Shown: positions 22,945-46,100 of the stretch, piece by piece
Layout of the letters: the number at the start of each line of letters is the position of its first letter
Position numbering within the stretch: the stretch's first letter is position 1
DNA from: Branchiostoma floridae
Lineage: Eukaryota; Chordata; Leptocardii; Amphioxiformes; Branchiostomatidae
Direction of reading: 5' to 3'
Assembly (NCBI RefSeq): GCF_000003815.2
Contig: NC_049995.1
Coordinates: forward strand, 15,719,163-15,783,162
DNA: 64,000 bases
Translations under genes and position numbers: made by a program
Notes under the pieces: generated by a model
Databases searched by the model: none
What the model saw: the letters and a program-made list of their open reading frames with translations, nothing else
What the model was told of the DNA's origin: nothing

Positions 22945-25900
22945 CTACTTGTCCTTCTTGTCGCCCTGCCTTCCCACCCAGTGGTCCATGGACTGGTGTT
23001 GTTCGATGAAGTCCGCAGCAGCGTCGCTCAGCGCCAATGGCACCAGGCTGAAATCATACACCCTTGTTCAAGTTGTTGTCAAGCTGGAGCTTTTCATGCG
23101 CAGCAAAGTCAACCATGTTTGCTATCATTTAGCACTCCCAAGATCGAAATGTGTGCGATCCATAGCCTCAGTTGCAGCCTTCGAACGGGGCTGTTTTTTT
23201 ATTTGGGAGGGATGTTCAATGTTGGCTAGATTCTCTTGCGCCGGGAAAGCAAAAAGAAAACTCCCTTCCCCAGCAAACTCCCCTTTCCCAGTGCAATAGA
23301 GCCTAGCCAACGTTGAAAATCGTGATTTTCATCCATTTTTATGCTAACCACAAGCAATTTCACAATGACGATTTGGAGCCAAAATTTTACATAATGCAGC
23401 TTTAAGATGTTTGAGAACTATAATGGAAACAAAAGTGATGATTGTGTATTGTGTGTGGTGTAACTGGTAGCCTAGAGCGTTTGACTCAGAATCTATAACT
23501 AACACGACCTTCCTCACTTCACCCAGGTGTAAAATGGGTACCTGACTTCGGTCGGGGAGGTAAAAGAAAAGTCTACCTTTCCCTTCTGTCTGAACTGAGT
23601 GCAGTGCTACATTGTCCTTGTATCTCCAAAAGCAAATAGAAAAAAATCTATGTTCAAAGAAGCGACCTACCCCTGTATGGCGCTGGCAGCGGCGATCTTC
23701 CAGGGAAGCACCACCCAGAACTGGTTTCTCCGTACAGCATCCACGATCTGCTGAACCACCCAGTCTGGCTCCATGGTCTCCACTTCCCTATGGCATCGAA
23801 CAAATAACGCAATAAGAGGCAGCAGACTGAGAGCACTGAGAAGTTGTATCACCTCACCGGTCCCATAGCCTCACCGGCCGTAGGGGCAGCAATGCCATCA
23901 ACATAAGTTGTATGGCAAGACTTAATTGTGCTTATTACGAATTACACAGAAACACTCTCTGTCTCTCAGACACACACACACACAGACTCTCTGATGCACA
24001 CAAACTCTCTCTCTCTCTCACATACGCACGCACACACAGACATACACACAGTGTGACATACACACACAAACTCTTTCCCCCCCCCCCCACACACACATCT
24101 AAAGAAACACACACACACATATACATGTATGTTACCCACACACACAAACACTGTCACACATACTTACAGAGAAACATATACAGAAACACACACATACACA
24201 CAAACACACACAGAAACATAAACTCCCTAACTTACTTGACCTTAGCCCCAGTGAACATGCCCGTGTTGATGAAGGTGGGGCACACACAGGTCACATGGAT
24301 TCCGCTCAGCTTTTGGACACGCAGCTCTTGCTGGGGGGAAACAGTCCAAAAGTTAGAAACTGGATTTAGGTGTGGAGAATCTCAAAAACTACTCACTTGC
24401 ATCATACTGTTGAACTGAAAAGGGCAGGGGTCCTTCTCAGTGTTGAGAGGATCAAAAACCGTTCTGTTCGATAACCCGAGACTAGTGGTGCGTACCTAAA
24501 CTCAATTTCAGGTTCAAGTCCAGCAGTTCAGGTTCAGGTCTGGACTTAAAGTCCGGACCAGAACCCATCACCGCATATTATATGAATTTTTTTTGAGGGG
24601 GATGGGGGGATGGAGCATATAAAATTGCATGTTAGCATGAATTGAAATGGAATGTGAAAAATACATGCAAATGATAGACAGCCAATGTAAACACGAACTG
24701 TTTTTTGTCTTTTTCCAGTACAAATTTCACTGTCTATGGAAGGTTTAAGACGGTTTAGAACAAAAAAAGGGAATATAAGTGACAGATTGCTTTTTGCAAG
24801 TCCGGACTTGGCTCCGGACATTTAGGTTTTTTTGGACTTGGACCTAAACGTTTTTAGGTCCAATTCCAAGTCCGGGCTTTAGGTACGCACCACTACCCGA
24901 GACTGTTTCTCCTATTAGATCAGTTAGTCTCCACTCTAAGTGGGTAGTTGAGCTGGCCTCAATCATGATGTTTCCGACTCAGGGCGAAGTGATGCTGTTA
25001 CAGTAACCCGTAACCTTGGAGTGGCCTTCGGGTAACACCTTGAAGTGACATTCAGGTCTTGTTAAACTATGAATTGATGAGTAAAGGAGGTGAAGACGAA
25101 TTTTAGATAGTCCAAAATTTGAAAGGAAACAAAAGTAAGCCAAAGCCAAGGTAAGTTTGATGCAAATGAGTTGTGTATTGCTTGAGTAACCGCTATTTGG
25201 TGCATCATATTGTTGGATGTTTACCCTACCCTTTAATATTTTACGCTACATGTATTGCTAGTACAAGCCTTACCCTGATAGAGTCAGCAAACCCGACAGC
25301 ACCGAACTTGCTGGTGCAGTAGTCAGCCAGCCCTGTAGTTCCAGCAACCCAGCGGCAGACAAAATAAACAAACAAACAAACAAACAAAGCCTTACCCTGA
25401 TAGAGTCAGCAAACCCGACAGCACCGAACTTGCTGGTGCAGTAGTCAGCCAGCCCGGCTGTTCCAGCTAACCCAGCGGCAGACAAAATAAACAAACAAAT
25501 AAACAAACAAACAAAGCCTTACCCTGATAGAGTCCGCGAACCCGACAGCGCCAAACTTGCTGGTGCAGTAGTCGGCCAGCCCGGCTGTTCCAGCGAGCCC
25601 AGCTGCGGACGCGATGCTGACCAGGTGTCCGTGGTTCTGTTCCACCATGTGAGGGAGAAATGCTTTCGTGGTCTGTGGGGAGAACATATGACATGACATA
25701 AGGTAGCCTTTAGGTTTAAGAGTCCTTCACTTGAATCTAAGCCCCGATCTAGACACAGTTTTTACAGACATCTGCGAAGCCGACAGTTTTTTCTGTGTCT
25801 AGATGGGAATTTTGTTGTCCAAACGTCAGCAAAATGTCCCCTGACAGGTCTGTAGTACTGACATCTGCGTGCAGAAGTCATTGGTGTAGGAAAAAACATG

Positions 25901-27295
25901 TCTAGATTGGGCTGAAAGGTTCTTGGTTCAAATCTGTAGCAGGTGCTTAGGTTGTGTGTCTGCTACTTTAGCAGTAACCATTCTGACAGCTGTCTGGTCC
26001 AGGTTGTTGACTACATTTGTTTGGTGGAAAAGAAGAAGAAAAGGCAGAGCAAAAACAATAAATTTCACTTCTGTAAAGTAACCTAAAAACATCTATAAGG
26101 AAGAGGACCTTCTTTACCCAACCTCAAACTTTCCACAGCAACTATCCAACCAGCTCCCCCACCCCAATAACATAGAAGCCATCCCTGTACAAAGTCTGGG
26201 AAGGAGGCTACTTCTTACCTAGCCTGATTAAATCTCGCTTATAGCAGCCCACCCAACATCTGCGGGGCCAACTACAGCCCAGAACAGAAGAGTTTGTGTC
26301 ACACATCTGACTACTTCTCACCCAGAAGTGCGCGTTGGTGTTGATGTCCATGGTTTTCTGGATGAGGTCATCAGGGCAGTCCAGAAACTTCCGGCCCGTC
26401 ACGATCCCAGCGTTGTTGATCAGGATGGTCACGTGACCCACGCTGCTCTTCACCTGTCAATCAATCAATATTACATGGACTTTGATGTTGTATTACACAG
26501 GCTTCCTTCAAATGATTTGAATACAGGACTCGGTCATTAGAATTGATGTTCTTATGATTTTTGTTCAAGGACACCAAATCTTCCCAATTTTGATTGGTGG
26601 TAATATTATGTTGGGTGATACAGAATACGCCATGCGGTATTCTATAGTATGGAATATGTCCAAGCAGATATTGGGATTGGCATCATTTTCTAACATATGT
26701 TGATAGATTTATTAGGACTTAATGTAATCTCAATCATTTGTACATGTAACATTAATGATAACGTTGTTATATGTTGATTATATTATCTCAGACCCTTACC
26801 TCTTTCATGGCCTCAATGAAAAGTGTGCTGCAGGCCAATTTGAGCTTCTTATGAATAAATAACGATTCTAACAAAACCTCTGGGTAAAGTTGGGTCAAGA
26901 TTTTCTACACCAACATCTGCTTGGAAATTTGGGGTCATCTAGGAGTCAATGCCCGCTCGGTCACTGACCTTCTGCGCGACCCTGTAGATGTCGTCCCTCT
27001 TGCTACAGTCGCACACAAAGCCGAACGCCTTCCCTCCTTCCTGCCGGATCATCTGCACAGTCGCCTCGTTCGCCTCCTCGTTGATGTCCCAGGCGACGAT
27101 GGTGGCCCCCAGGCGGGCGAAGCTGAGCGCCATGCCGCGGCCGAGCCCGCTACCTGCCCCGGTGATCAGCGCGATCTCGCCCGAGACAGACTTCTTGGCG
27201 GGCGGGAAAATCAGCCGAACTACGCTTAGCAACCTGGCGACTAGCGACGCCACGAAAAGCAGAACCACGCCGATAATGTCCTTCAGCAATGCCAT
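22945..27295 (-). CDS. SDR16C-family membrane dehydrogenase/reductase, copy A
   Basis: Six coding exons on the minus strand: 26969-27295, 26322-26453, 25523-25672, 24236-24330, 23671-23787 and 22945-23047. All introns are GT-AG, phases agree, and the product is 307 residues. It starts with a hydrophobic membrane segment (about residues 5-30). Then come the Rossmann motif TGAGSGLG, an Asp at the end of beta-2 (AWDIN, favouring NAD(H)), NNAG, the active-site Ser in SIASAAG and YCTSK, and finally [10 protein letters not shown] and a basic tail ending DKKDK. Motifs and length fit the SDR16C group (RDHE2/SDR16C5, RDH10, HSD17B11/13), ER or lipid-droplet enzymes oxidising retinol, steroid or lipid alcohols. 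The best resemblance is to RDHE2; the substrate is not determinable. It is divergent from copy B, 2.4 kb away. Confidence 0.93.
23452..23592 (+). repeat. SINE-like fragment
   Basis: The block with cgaccttcctcacttcaccc and ggtgtaaaatgggtacctg parallels the body after the tRNA-like head at 33760-33810 and the minus-strand copy at 49263-49360. It lies in the last intron of SDR copy A. Confidence 0.5.
23965..24212. repeat. (CA)n-rich microsatellite
   Basis: An interrupted (CA)n with ctctct and a poly-C run, in intron 4 of SDR copy A. The open frames over it are low-complexity artefacts. Confidence 0.9.
24484..24895. mobile_element. foldback element with AGTGGTGCGTACCTAAA ends
   Basis: AGTGGTGCGTACCTAAA at the left and its complement TTTAGGTACGCACCACT at the right bound 412 bp. 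The interior carries ggttcaggtc/aagtccgga repeats. Related word blocks (caggtccaggtc) occur at 2665-2700 and 54880-54965. It lies in intron 3 of SDR copy A. Confidence 0.8.
25270..25522 (-). repeat. two partial copies of SDR-A exon 3 with donor site
   Basis: On the minus strand, two units lie just downstream of exon 3: about 25392-25478 and 25273-25362. Each repeats the exon's last about 85 bases (encoding [19 protein letters not shown]) and the donor GG|GTAAGG. They are separated by (TTTG)n. They contain the catalytic Tyr-Lys codons but no matching acceptor. Confidence 0.92.
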
Positions 27296-29653
27296 GGCGT
27301 TTGGACGGAATAAAACTACTGATATAAATTACTACCCAACAGAATCAACGTGGGAAAGTATGGACCAAAGTTACATTGGTCTCTCACCAGCGTTCGGGGT
27401 CACACGATCGTTTTCATTCTCGCACCAGTGTTCTTTATTCAGATGGCGTCTCTCCTTTCATAGACAAACGACATGATAAATGTATTCTATTTTCCTAAAC
27501 TCCGTATTTGTTACACAACATGAATATATGGGTGGATTGTATTTACTCTGAAAGCAGAGGTTGGGCTCCGGCGGTTTTTTTTTAGCCTTTTTACCGGGCT
27601 TTCTATTTTGTATTGCATCTTGTATTGTCAAATGATTATAAGGCCACAGCAAGTAAATTTTACGGATGACATCCTCTGCAGATGGCAAAAATAGTGAGAT
27701 AGGGCGAAAAAAAAACAAGATGGGTAAAAAAAACAAGATGGCTAAATTTTCCAAATATACGCACTAAACGTAAAAAAAAGAATTTCTGTATTCAAGACGT
27801 GTACTAGTGTAGTAAAGGGGACACTCGTGTGGTAGACTGGTATCACTTACCAACATGGCAACAATACTCATGGCTTCCATATTGGGGCCACTTTTACAAC
27901 TATCTAATTTAATTTTTAGTTTCACTTCTATAACTACAGTCATGGCTACCTGGCTAGTGTCACTTCTACAAGTACCACCATTAGCCTACAACATAACATA
28001 TTTGTCCATTTTGGTACTTTCTCGTCATGTTGACCATCTCCGAAGAAAAAAAAAATCTTGTTTTTTTTTGGTGAAATCAGGCGAAAATTAATGCGCGCGC
28101 TGATGTCATCCATAAAATTTACCTGCTGTGGCCTAAATATAAAAACCTAGGTTTTGACAATACAAGATACAATACAAAATAGGAAGCCAGCTAGATAAAA
28201 ACGACTAAACAAATGTTTAAAAAAACTGTCGGAGCCTAACCTCTGATTGGAGAGTAGGTTGTAATCTCTTCTGCCTGCCGTCTTTTTCTGGGATAGCTGA
28301 CAGAAAAAGACGGCATATAAGGAAAAGGTTTTCCCGTCAACCTCTGCTTGGAGAGTAGGTGGGTAATGGCCTCCTAGCACATGTAGCAGCTTGTTTTGGT
28401 ACTGCAGGGCCGGGTTTTTTTTTCGGAAATATCGCAAGACGTGAGGGTAACATAACTCGGTATGGTGGTGGCTTAGCCGGGAGGTTGCGCACAAGTAGAT
28501 CCAAATCATGTTGTACAGCCTGTGTAGATCGAACTTAAGTTCTGTCTATGCTTACATTTGGACAATAGACCAATCCTATAGCCCGACCTCCTCCGTCAAA
28601 ATTTAGAAATGTAGAATATAAACATAAACATGCAAATATTTGAAGGACATGCAGCCTCTCTCTCATTGGTCGAAACGTACATTGCTATGCTATCGTGGTT
28701 CAACGTCGGTGAAAGTTAGGCATCTAGTCTGTAATGATGAGATACGCCAAACATGAGTTACTTAAGCAACTGAACATGATTTTGGAAACGGTCAGCATTT
28801 TAGATAGTACATCGATCCACCATCTTTTATTGTGACTGACAGTCGAGATCTATTTGGGATATTGTCTAGCAGCCAAAGAAGTCTGCCTAGCCTGGTAACT
28901 TTGTGTTTTTCGGAGCCCAAAGTTTTGCTAAGCAAAGACCTTTTCTGTAAGATTATCAGTACAGCCGGCCTTTCTAAATATCATCCGGAGTGAAGTAATT
29001 GAAACACCCTGTGCTATTCTCCGGCGTGAGCCAATGGACTTGGCGGGAGGGAAACGCTACCAGCACCGAGGAGGTTTCGAGGAGCTCCCCTGTCAAAGTT
29101 TTTTTTTTCTCAATTCTTTATTAAAAGTAACTGTTACAACATTTACATACATTGTGATATTTACATGTACAGCTTCATGACCACATTTCGACTACAAAAA
29201 TGACAGTGTTTTCCTATTACGTTTACTATATATAACCTACATACACATAATAAGGTATCACATATGAGCAAACTGTGTAGATACTATGGTCCTTCTGCGT
29301 GTGGCAGGCCATTTTTGTCTTACTGCTTTTGTAAACCATTGAAAGTGTTCCTGGTTAACTATTTGACCAGCAGTAATTGACCCGCACCTAGTATACAGTA
29401 CACAAGATATTTATATACAGGACCTATCATTTCATAAGCACCCACAAGCGCATGTTGCATCCGATGTCCAAAATATTCATAGCTCCCTATGCTAGATGGC
29501 CAGTTACTAGGCTAATATGTCTGGTCAAAGGTCCAGCTGTAACATTGTGCACATGTTACTTGTCAACTGGACTTTTGGACTTTGCCCCCTTTTCCTTTTT
29601 CTTTTTTTATCAAAGTTCTTCAGTGAAAAGGTAGTAATTCTCGTGAGGGAGCC
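27296..29653. other. divergent intergenic region between SDR copies A and B
   Basis: No gene. It must hold the promoters of both genes. It contains a 0.7-kb inverted-repeat element (27546-28257), a small foldback at 28255-28345 (tctttttctg..cagaaaaaga) and a dispersed-repeat piece at 28735-28800. I see no convincing TATA box or paired motif. Confidence 0.6.
27546..28257. mobile_element. 0.7-kb element with long terminal inverted repeats
   Basis: Left sequence at 27590-27690 (tctattttgtattgcatctt, aaggccacagcaagtaaatt) is matched in reverse complement at 28088-28185 (gtatcttgtattgtcaaaac). The outer ends cagaggtt(g/a)ggctccg also pair. The arms exceed 85 bp at high identity. The interior has no transposase frame, so it is non-autonomous. 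A shorter relative is at 31735-31905. Confidence 0.75.
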
Positions 29654-41932
<12,279 letters not shown>

Positions 41933-42167
41933 CGTCACGAATTCGTCGGTCGTCATGGCAACAAGAAGAACTACTGACGACACACACGTTCGTCGGCCGT
42001 TATGGCAACAAGCTTAGAACAACTACTGACGACACATACGATCGTCGGATGTCATGGCAACAAGAACTGACGTCACATACGTTCGTCGGTCGTCATGGCA
42101 ACAAGAAGAACAACCGACATCACATGGCGAACGTTACAGAAAATTGGCGAAACGTCATGATAACAAT

Positions 42168-42173
42168 AATAAA
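42168..42173 (+). terminator. poly(A) signal of SDR copy B
   Basis: AATAAA 236 bases after the TGA of SDR copy B, in a good position for cleavage around 42190. Confidence 0.7.
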
Positions 42174-42372
42174 GAAAATGTAATGAAGAAAGGAAATGGC
42201 TTCTTTTTTTCATAGTTTATTGAAAGAGAGATACATTAGCAACAGAACAAAAAATACAGTGAACCTCATACAACTTTATAAACGCCGAAATGGTCGTTTG
42301 CAATGTATGTACTCTATTCAGTCTGACTTTCTGTATGCCAGTGTATCATCACTACGGATCACGTGCCTGGAA

Positions 42373-42535
42373 TGGACCGATCACAAACCCCGCCCCCTGT
42401 TCGATCATGGTTCTATTTCGAACACCTCCGTCAAAAATAGCCATTTCTGTCCAATAGGGCAGTTTTTGACGGAGGTGTTCGAAATAGAATAGGGGGTTCT
42501 ATCTGTTCGATATGGCGTTCGACAGGATCGGTCCA
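42373..42535. mobile_element. TGGACCGATCC-ended MITE, copy 3 (inverted)
   Basis: TGGACCGATC at the left and GGATCGGTCCA at the right. The interior is inverted relative to the 33456 copy. It lies between the convergent ends of SDR copies B and C. Confidence 0.88.
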
Positions 42536-42785
42536 AGAGCAGGGAATCAAATAAACGTTTTCACAGCATTTCGGTAAGCATCGGTTACTGTGACTTTGAC
42601 ATAAGGCGAAACTAAAAATAACGGAAAGCAGAAACAACAACCAAAAGGAAAAGCTTCAAAACGTATCGGATACAGACAGTTTTAGACATTTTATGTACTT
42701 TTTCATAGTATTTTGACCACACCAGTTCAGATTAAAATAATTATAACTGAGAGCAAAAGTAAGAACTACAGAAAAAGCTCCAAAC

Positions 42786-42791
42786 TTTATT
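42786..42791 (-). terminator. poly(A) signal candidate of SDR copy C
   Basis: AATAAA on the minus strand, about 310 bases past the stop codon of SDR copy C. Confidence 0.55.
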
Positions 42792-43102
42792 AGACAATAC
42801 ACATGAACACAGTATGTTACAATTATCATGGCGCCTTTTTAGTCGTTGATGAAGGTTAGACATCAAGGTAATAAGAGACACCAAATAAGAATTACTCAAC
42901 TGGCACATGATTTTGGAAAAGGTCAGACGTTTTAGATAGCATTTACTATCTTTCGTCAGTGTCACTTTTTGGCTACACAATTTGGCGTATCTTAGCGGGC
43001 TGACTACATACATGGATACGGTAGATTGCAGTGATAAAGCTTATAACGTGATGTGATAAACTGGTGACCAAAAATGAAGTTATTTTAACAATCGGCGCTC
43101 CA

Positions 43103-46100
43103 TCACTTCTCTTTCTTGTTGCCTTGACGACCGACCCAGCCGTCCATGCTGTTGTGCATGCCCGAGTCATCCTGGGAACGGTCCATCAGCCCCTGTGGAA
43201 CCAACCTGGAAGATCAGACATCCGCACGGTTAGTTGGCAGATTACAGCTGGAACTTAGTCTCTACTACCTAGATAGACTCCATAGGTAGCTAGAAAAACC
43301 GTAGAAATGGAACAAAATGAAATAGCGGAGTATGCCGGCCAGAGAAGTACATTCGGCTAGGGAACAGCGCACTGTACTTCTCTGGTCGGCTTCCTCATCT
43401 ATTTATTCCATTTCTACGGTTTTTCCAGCGACCTATGGAGTCTGTTGAAATACACTGAAAAAATGCTTCATACAAATAGTAACCCAATTTCAATCTTAAA
43501 AGATTCTTTTTCCATCAGGAAGTCACAAGGGTCATCTTGATATCCATTAAAAAAGCAGGGTGTTGATCGACTCAAACCCAAAGGAATGGTTTCTCTAAAA
43601 CGATCCATCAGCCCCTGGGGAACTAACCTGGAAGATCAGACAGCCGCACGCGCACGGTTAGTGGGAAGGTAACACAGTTAGATCTCTCCATTGAAAGCAT
43701 TTCAAAATGCGCAGAAACAATGCTTAAATGCCCCAAACCCATAGAGATTCTGGACCACCATACAGGCATCATATATGTGCATCCCGTGTACATATACGGG
43801 CTCATCAGAATAAGGGCTGTGCAGTTACTGTCTAAAGAGGGGGGAAGTGGTAAAATAATAAACCATTCTTACAATCTTGATAATGATAATTTTAACTTGT
43901 TTTCTTTGCCATGTTTGTTTGAGTGTGACATATCTGAGTGGGTGTCCTCTCGTTGCGTTCGTGCTCCTAGTTTGTTTATTTGTTTGTTTGCTTACCCCTT
44001 GAGGTTGATGAATACGGCTGTGTCCCGCGGAATGATCAGCATAAACTGCTTCTTTGTTTATTTGTGTATTTATTTGTTTGCTTACCCCTTGAGGTTGATA
44101 AAGATGGCGGTGTCCCTTGGAATGACCAGCATGACCTGGTTGTTTGTTTGTTTGCTTATTTGTTTGTTTGTTTTCTTACCCCTTGAGGTTGATGAAGACG
44201 GCGGTGTCCCGCGGAATCACCAGCATGAACTGGTTCCTCTGCACCGCCGCAACAATCTCCCTCACTACGTCATCAGCCTCCAACATGGCGACGTTCCTGG
44301 GGAAAAAATCAGCGGTTAACCTGGGTACCATCCGGAAAGTAGTTCGTTCTTTTATAGACTCCGTTGCAGTCTTCGAACGGGGCTGGTTTTTATTGGGGGG
44401 AGGGGGGCGTTGGTTCGCGCTTTTCAACGTTTGGCTGGGTTCTCTTGTGCCGGGAAAGGGAGTTTGCTAACATACATACAGTCGTTTCTAGCTCCGACTT
44501 GTATTATACACTATATGCAGTCGCTTCTCTGATATTCAGGCAATGTATCACTTCAGTTTAATATACTGGGAAAATTCACCTAGGTGTCACAAAAACGGAG
44601 ATGGGCGCTGCCCCATGTACCGTACTCTGGTGCGGGACTAATTCTACGTACTTCAACTACCTAGGTGTCTTTCAAACCTTTATCCATGTTACTAACTTAC
44701 TTGAGTTTGCTCCCAGTGAACATGCCCGTGTTGATAAAGGTGGGACACACGCAGGTCACGTGAACTCCGCTCTTCCCTTGGATCCTCAGCTCAGACTGAA
44801 ACATGATAGTTTAACAGTCATGTTATGGATAGTTTATTGTTTATTATCATATAGCCAGGCGCCGCGGACCAATCAGAAGGCCCCGTTCCACGTTGGTTAT
44901 GACGCCGTAACACTTCGATTCCGGCCAGGCAGGTGCAAATTAACACCAGTGGTGTTAATTCATTTTGAATTAACACCAGTGGTGTTAATTCATTTTGAAT
45001 TAACACCGGTGCCGGTGTTAATTCATTTTGACCAATCAAAAGGAACGAAAGAAAGGTATATGCAGGCATTGGCCAATGAAAAGGAGCAAAACATATGCCG
45101 GAGCAGACTGCAAGGGGGAATGGCTCCTTCTGTTAACATTGATAATGAGTTTTGTTTTTCTAAAAAGCCTGCAATGTTTCGAATATTTTCTGTGGAAATT
45201 TTGGTTTCAAAATGCAATCTGTAATCTCCTTACATATGTATGTACCAAATGTGAACTTTCAGAAATTCGACAAAGGAATTCACACGTATAGTACCAAGGG
45301 ATCTATGCGTCATACAGGAATTTGCAAGTTTGGGTAGGCTATATGATAATAACTTTAATGCCCCGCCTTATCCTCGGTGTATATGGTGAGATAATNNNNN
45401 NNNNNNNNNNNNNNNNNNNNNNNNNNNNNNNNNNNNNNNNNNNNNNNNNNNNNNNNNNNNNNNNNNNNNNNNNNNNNNNNNNNNNNNNNNNNNNNCCTGG
45501 CAAATTACATTCTTCGGTATAAACCACCTCGTTCGCTACGCTCACTCGGCGGTTTATTCGGTGGTTATCGCACCTGACCAGGGATTATCTCACCATATAC
45601 ACCTCGGGCCGGGGCATTAACCCTTTATTACCACATACCAAAAACAAGTTTACTTATAGTAAACAGTGAAGAAAGTCATGTTAAACCAGAAACTTTTGGA
45701 GCCTTGTCGGGCAGATTTTGATGAATGAAAAGTAAGATATAAATGATGGCAAAAACGTAGAAACATACAAAAATTATCCCAGGGCCATCCCATCTAATTA
45801 TTAGCGCCACTTTACCTTTATCCATGGGGTAACCTATATCCGTGTTATTGAAAACGTTACTTAGGAACACCAAATTGACGGGTGATGGTTTTACATTGCA
45901 ACATTTTCAACATTTATAAAACATTGCCATTCAAAACCACTTTCCCTCGACTTGACGATGCCCGTAAATAGTCGGTTTCTACAAACAACGGACATAGGTT
46001 ACCCCACGAATAAAGGTGAACTAGCGTTATTACATCTTACCCTGATGGATTCGGCGAACCCCACGGCGCCGAACTTGCTGGCGCAGTAGTCGGACAGCCC

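Noticed and set aside
25270-25480. Additional complete exons (alternative exon 3) in SDR copy A
   Set aside because: The copies have a donor but no matching acceptor and lack the first about 65 bases of the exon, so they cannot replace exon 3 in frame.
26988-27476. 162-residue plus-strand frame and similar antisense frames at 29620-29964 and 47744-48067
   Set aside because: They are the opposite strand of the GC-rich SDR exon 1. The sense frame has the Rossmann motif, correct splice phases and three-way conservation.
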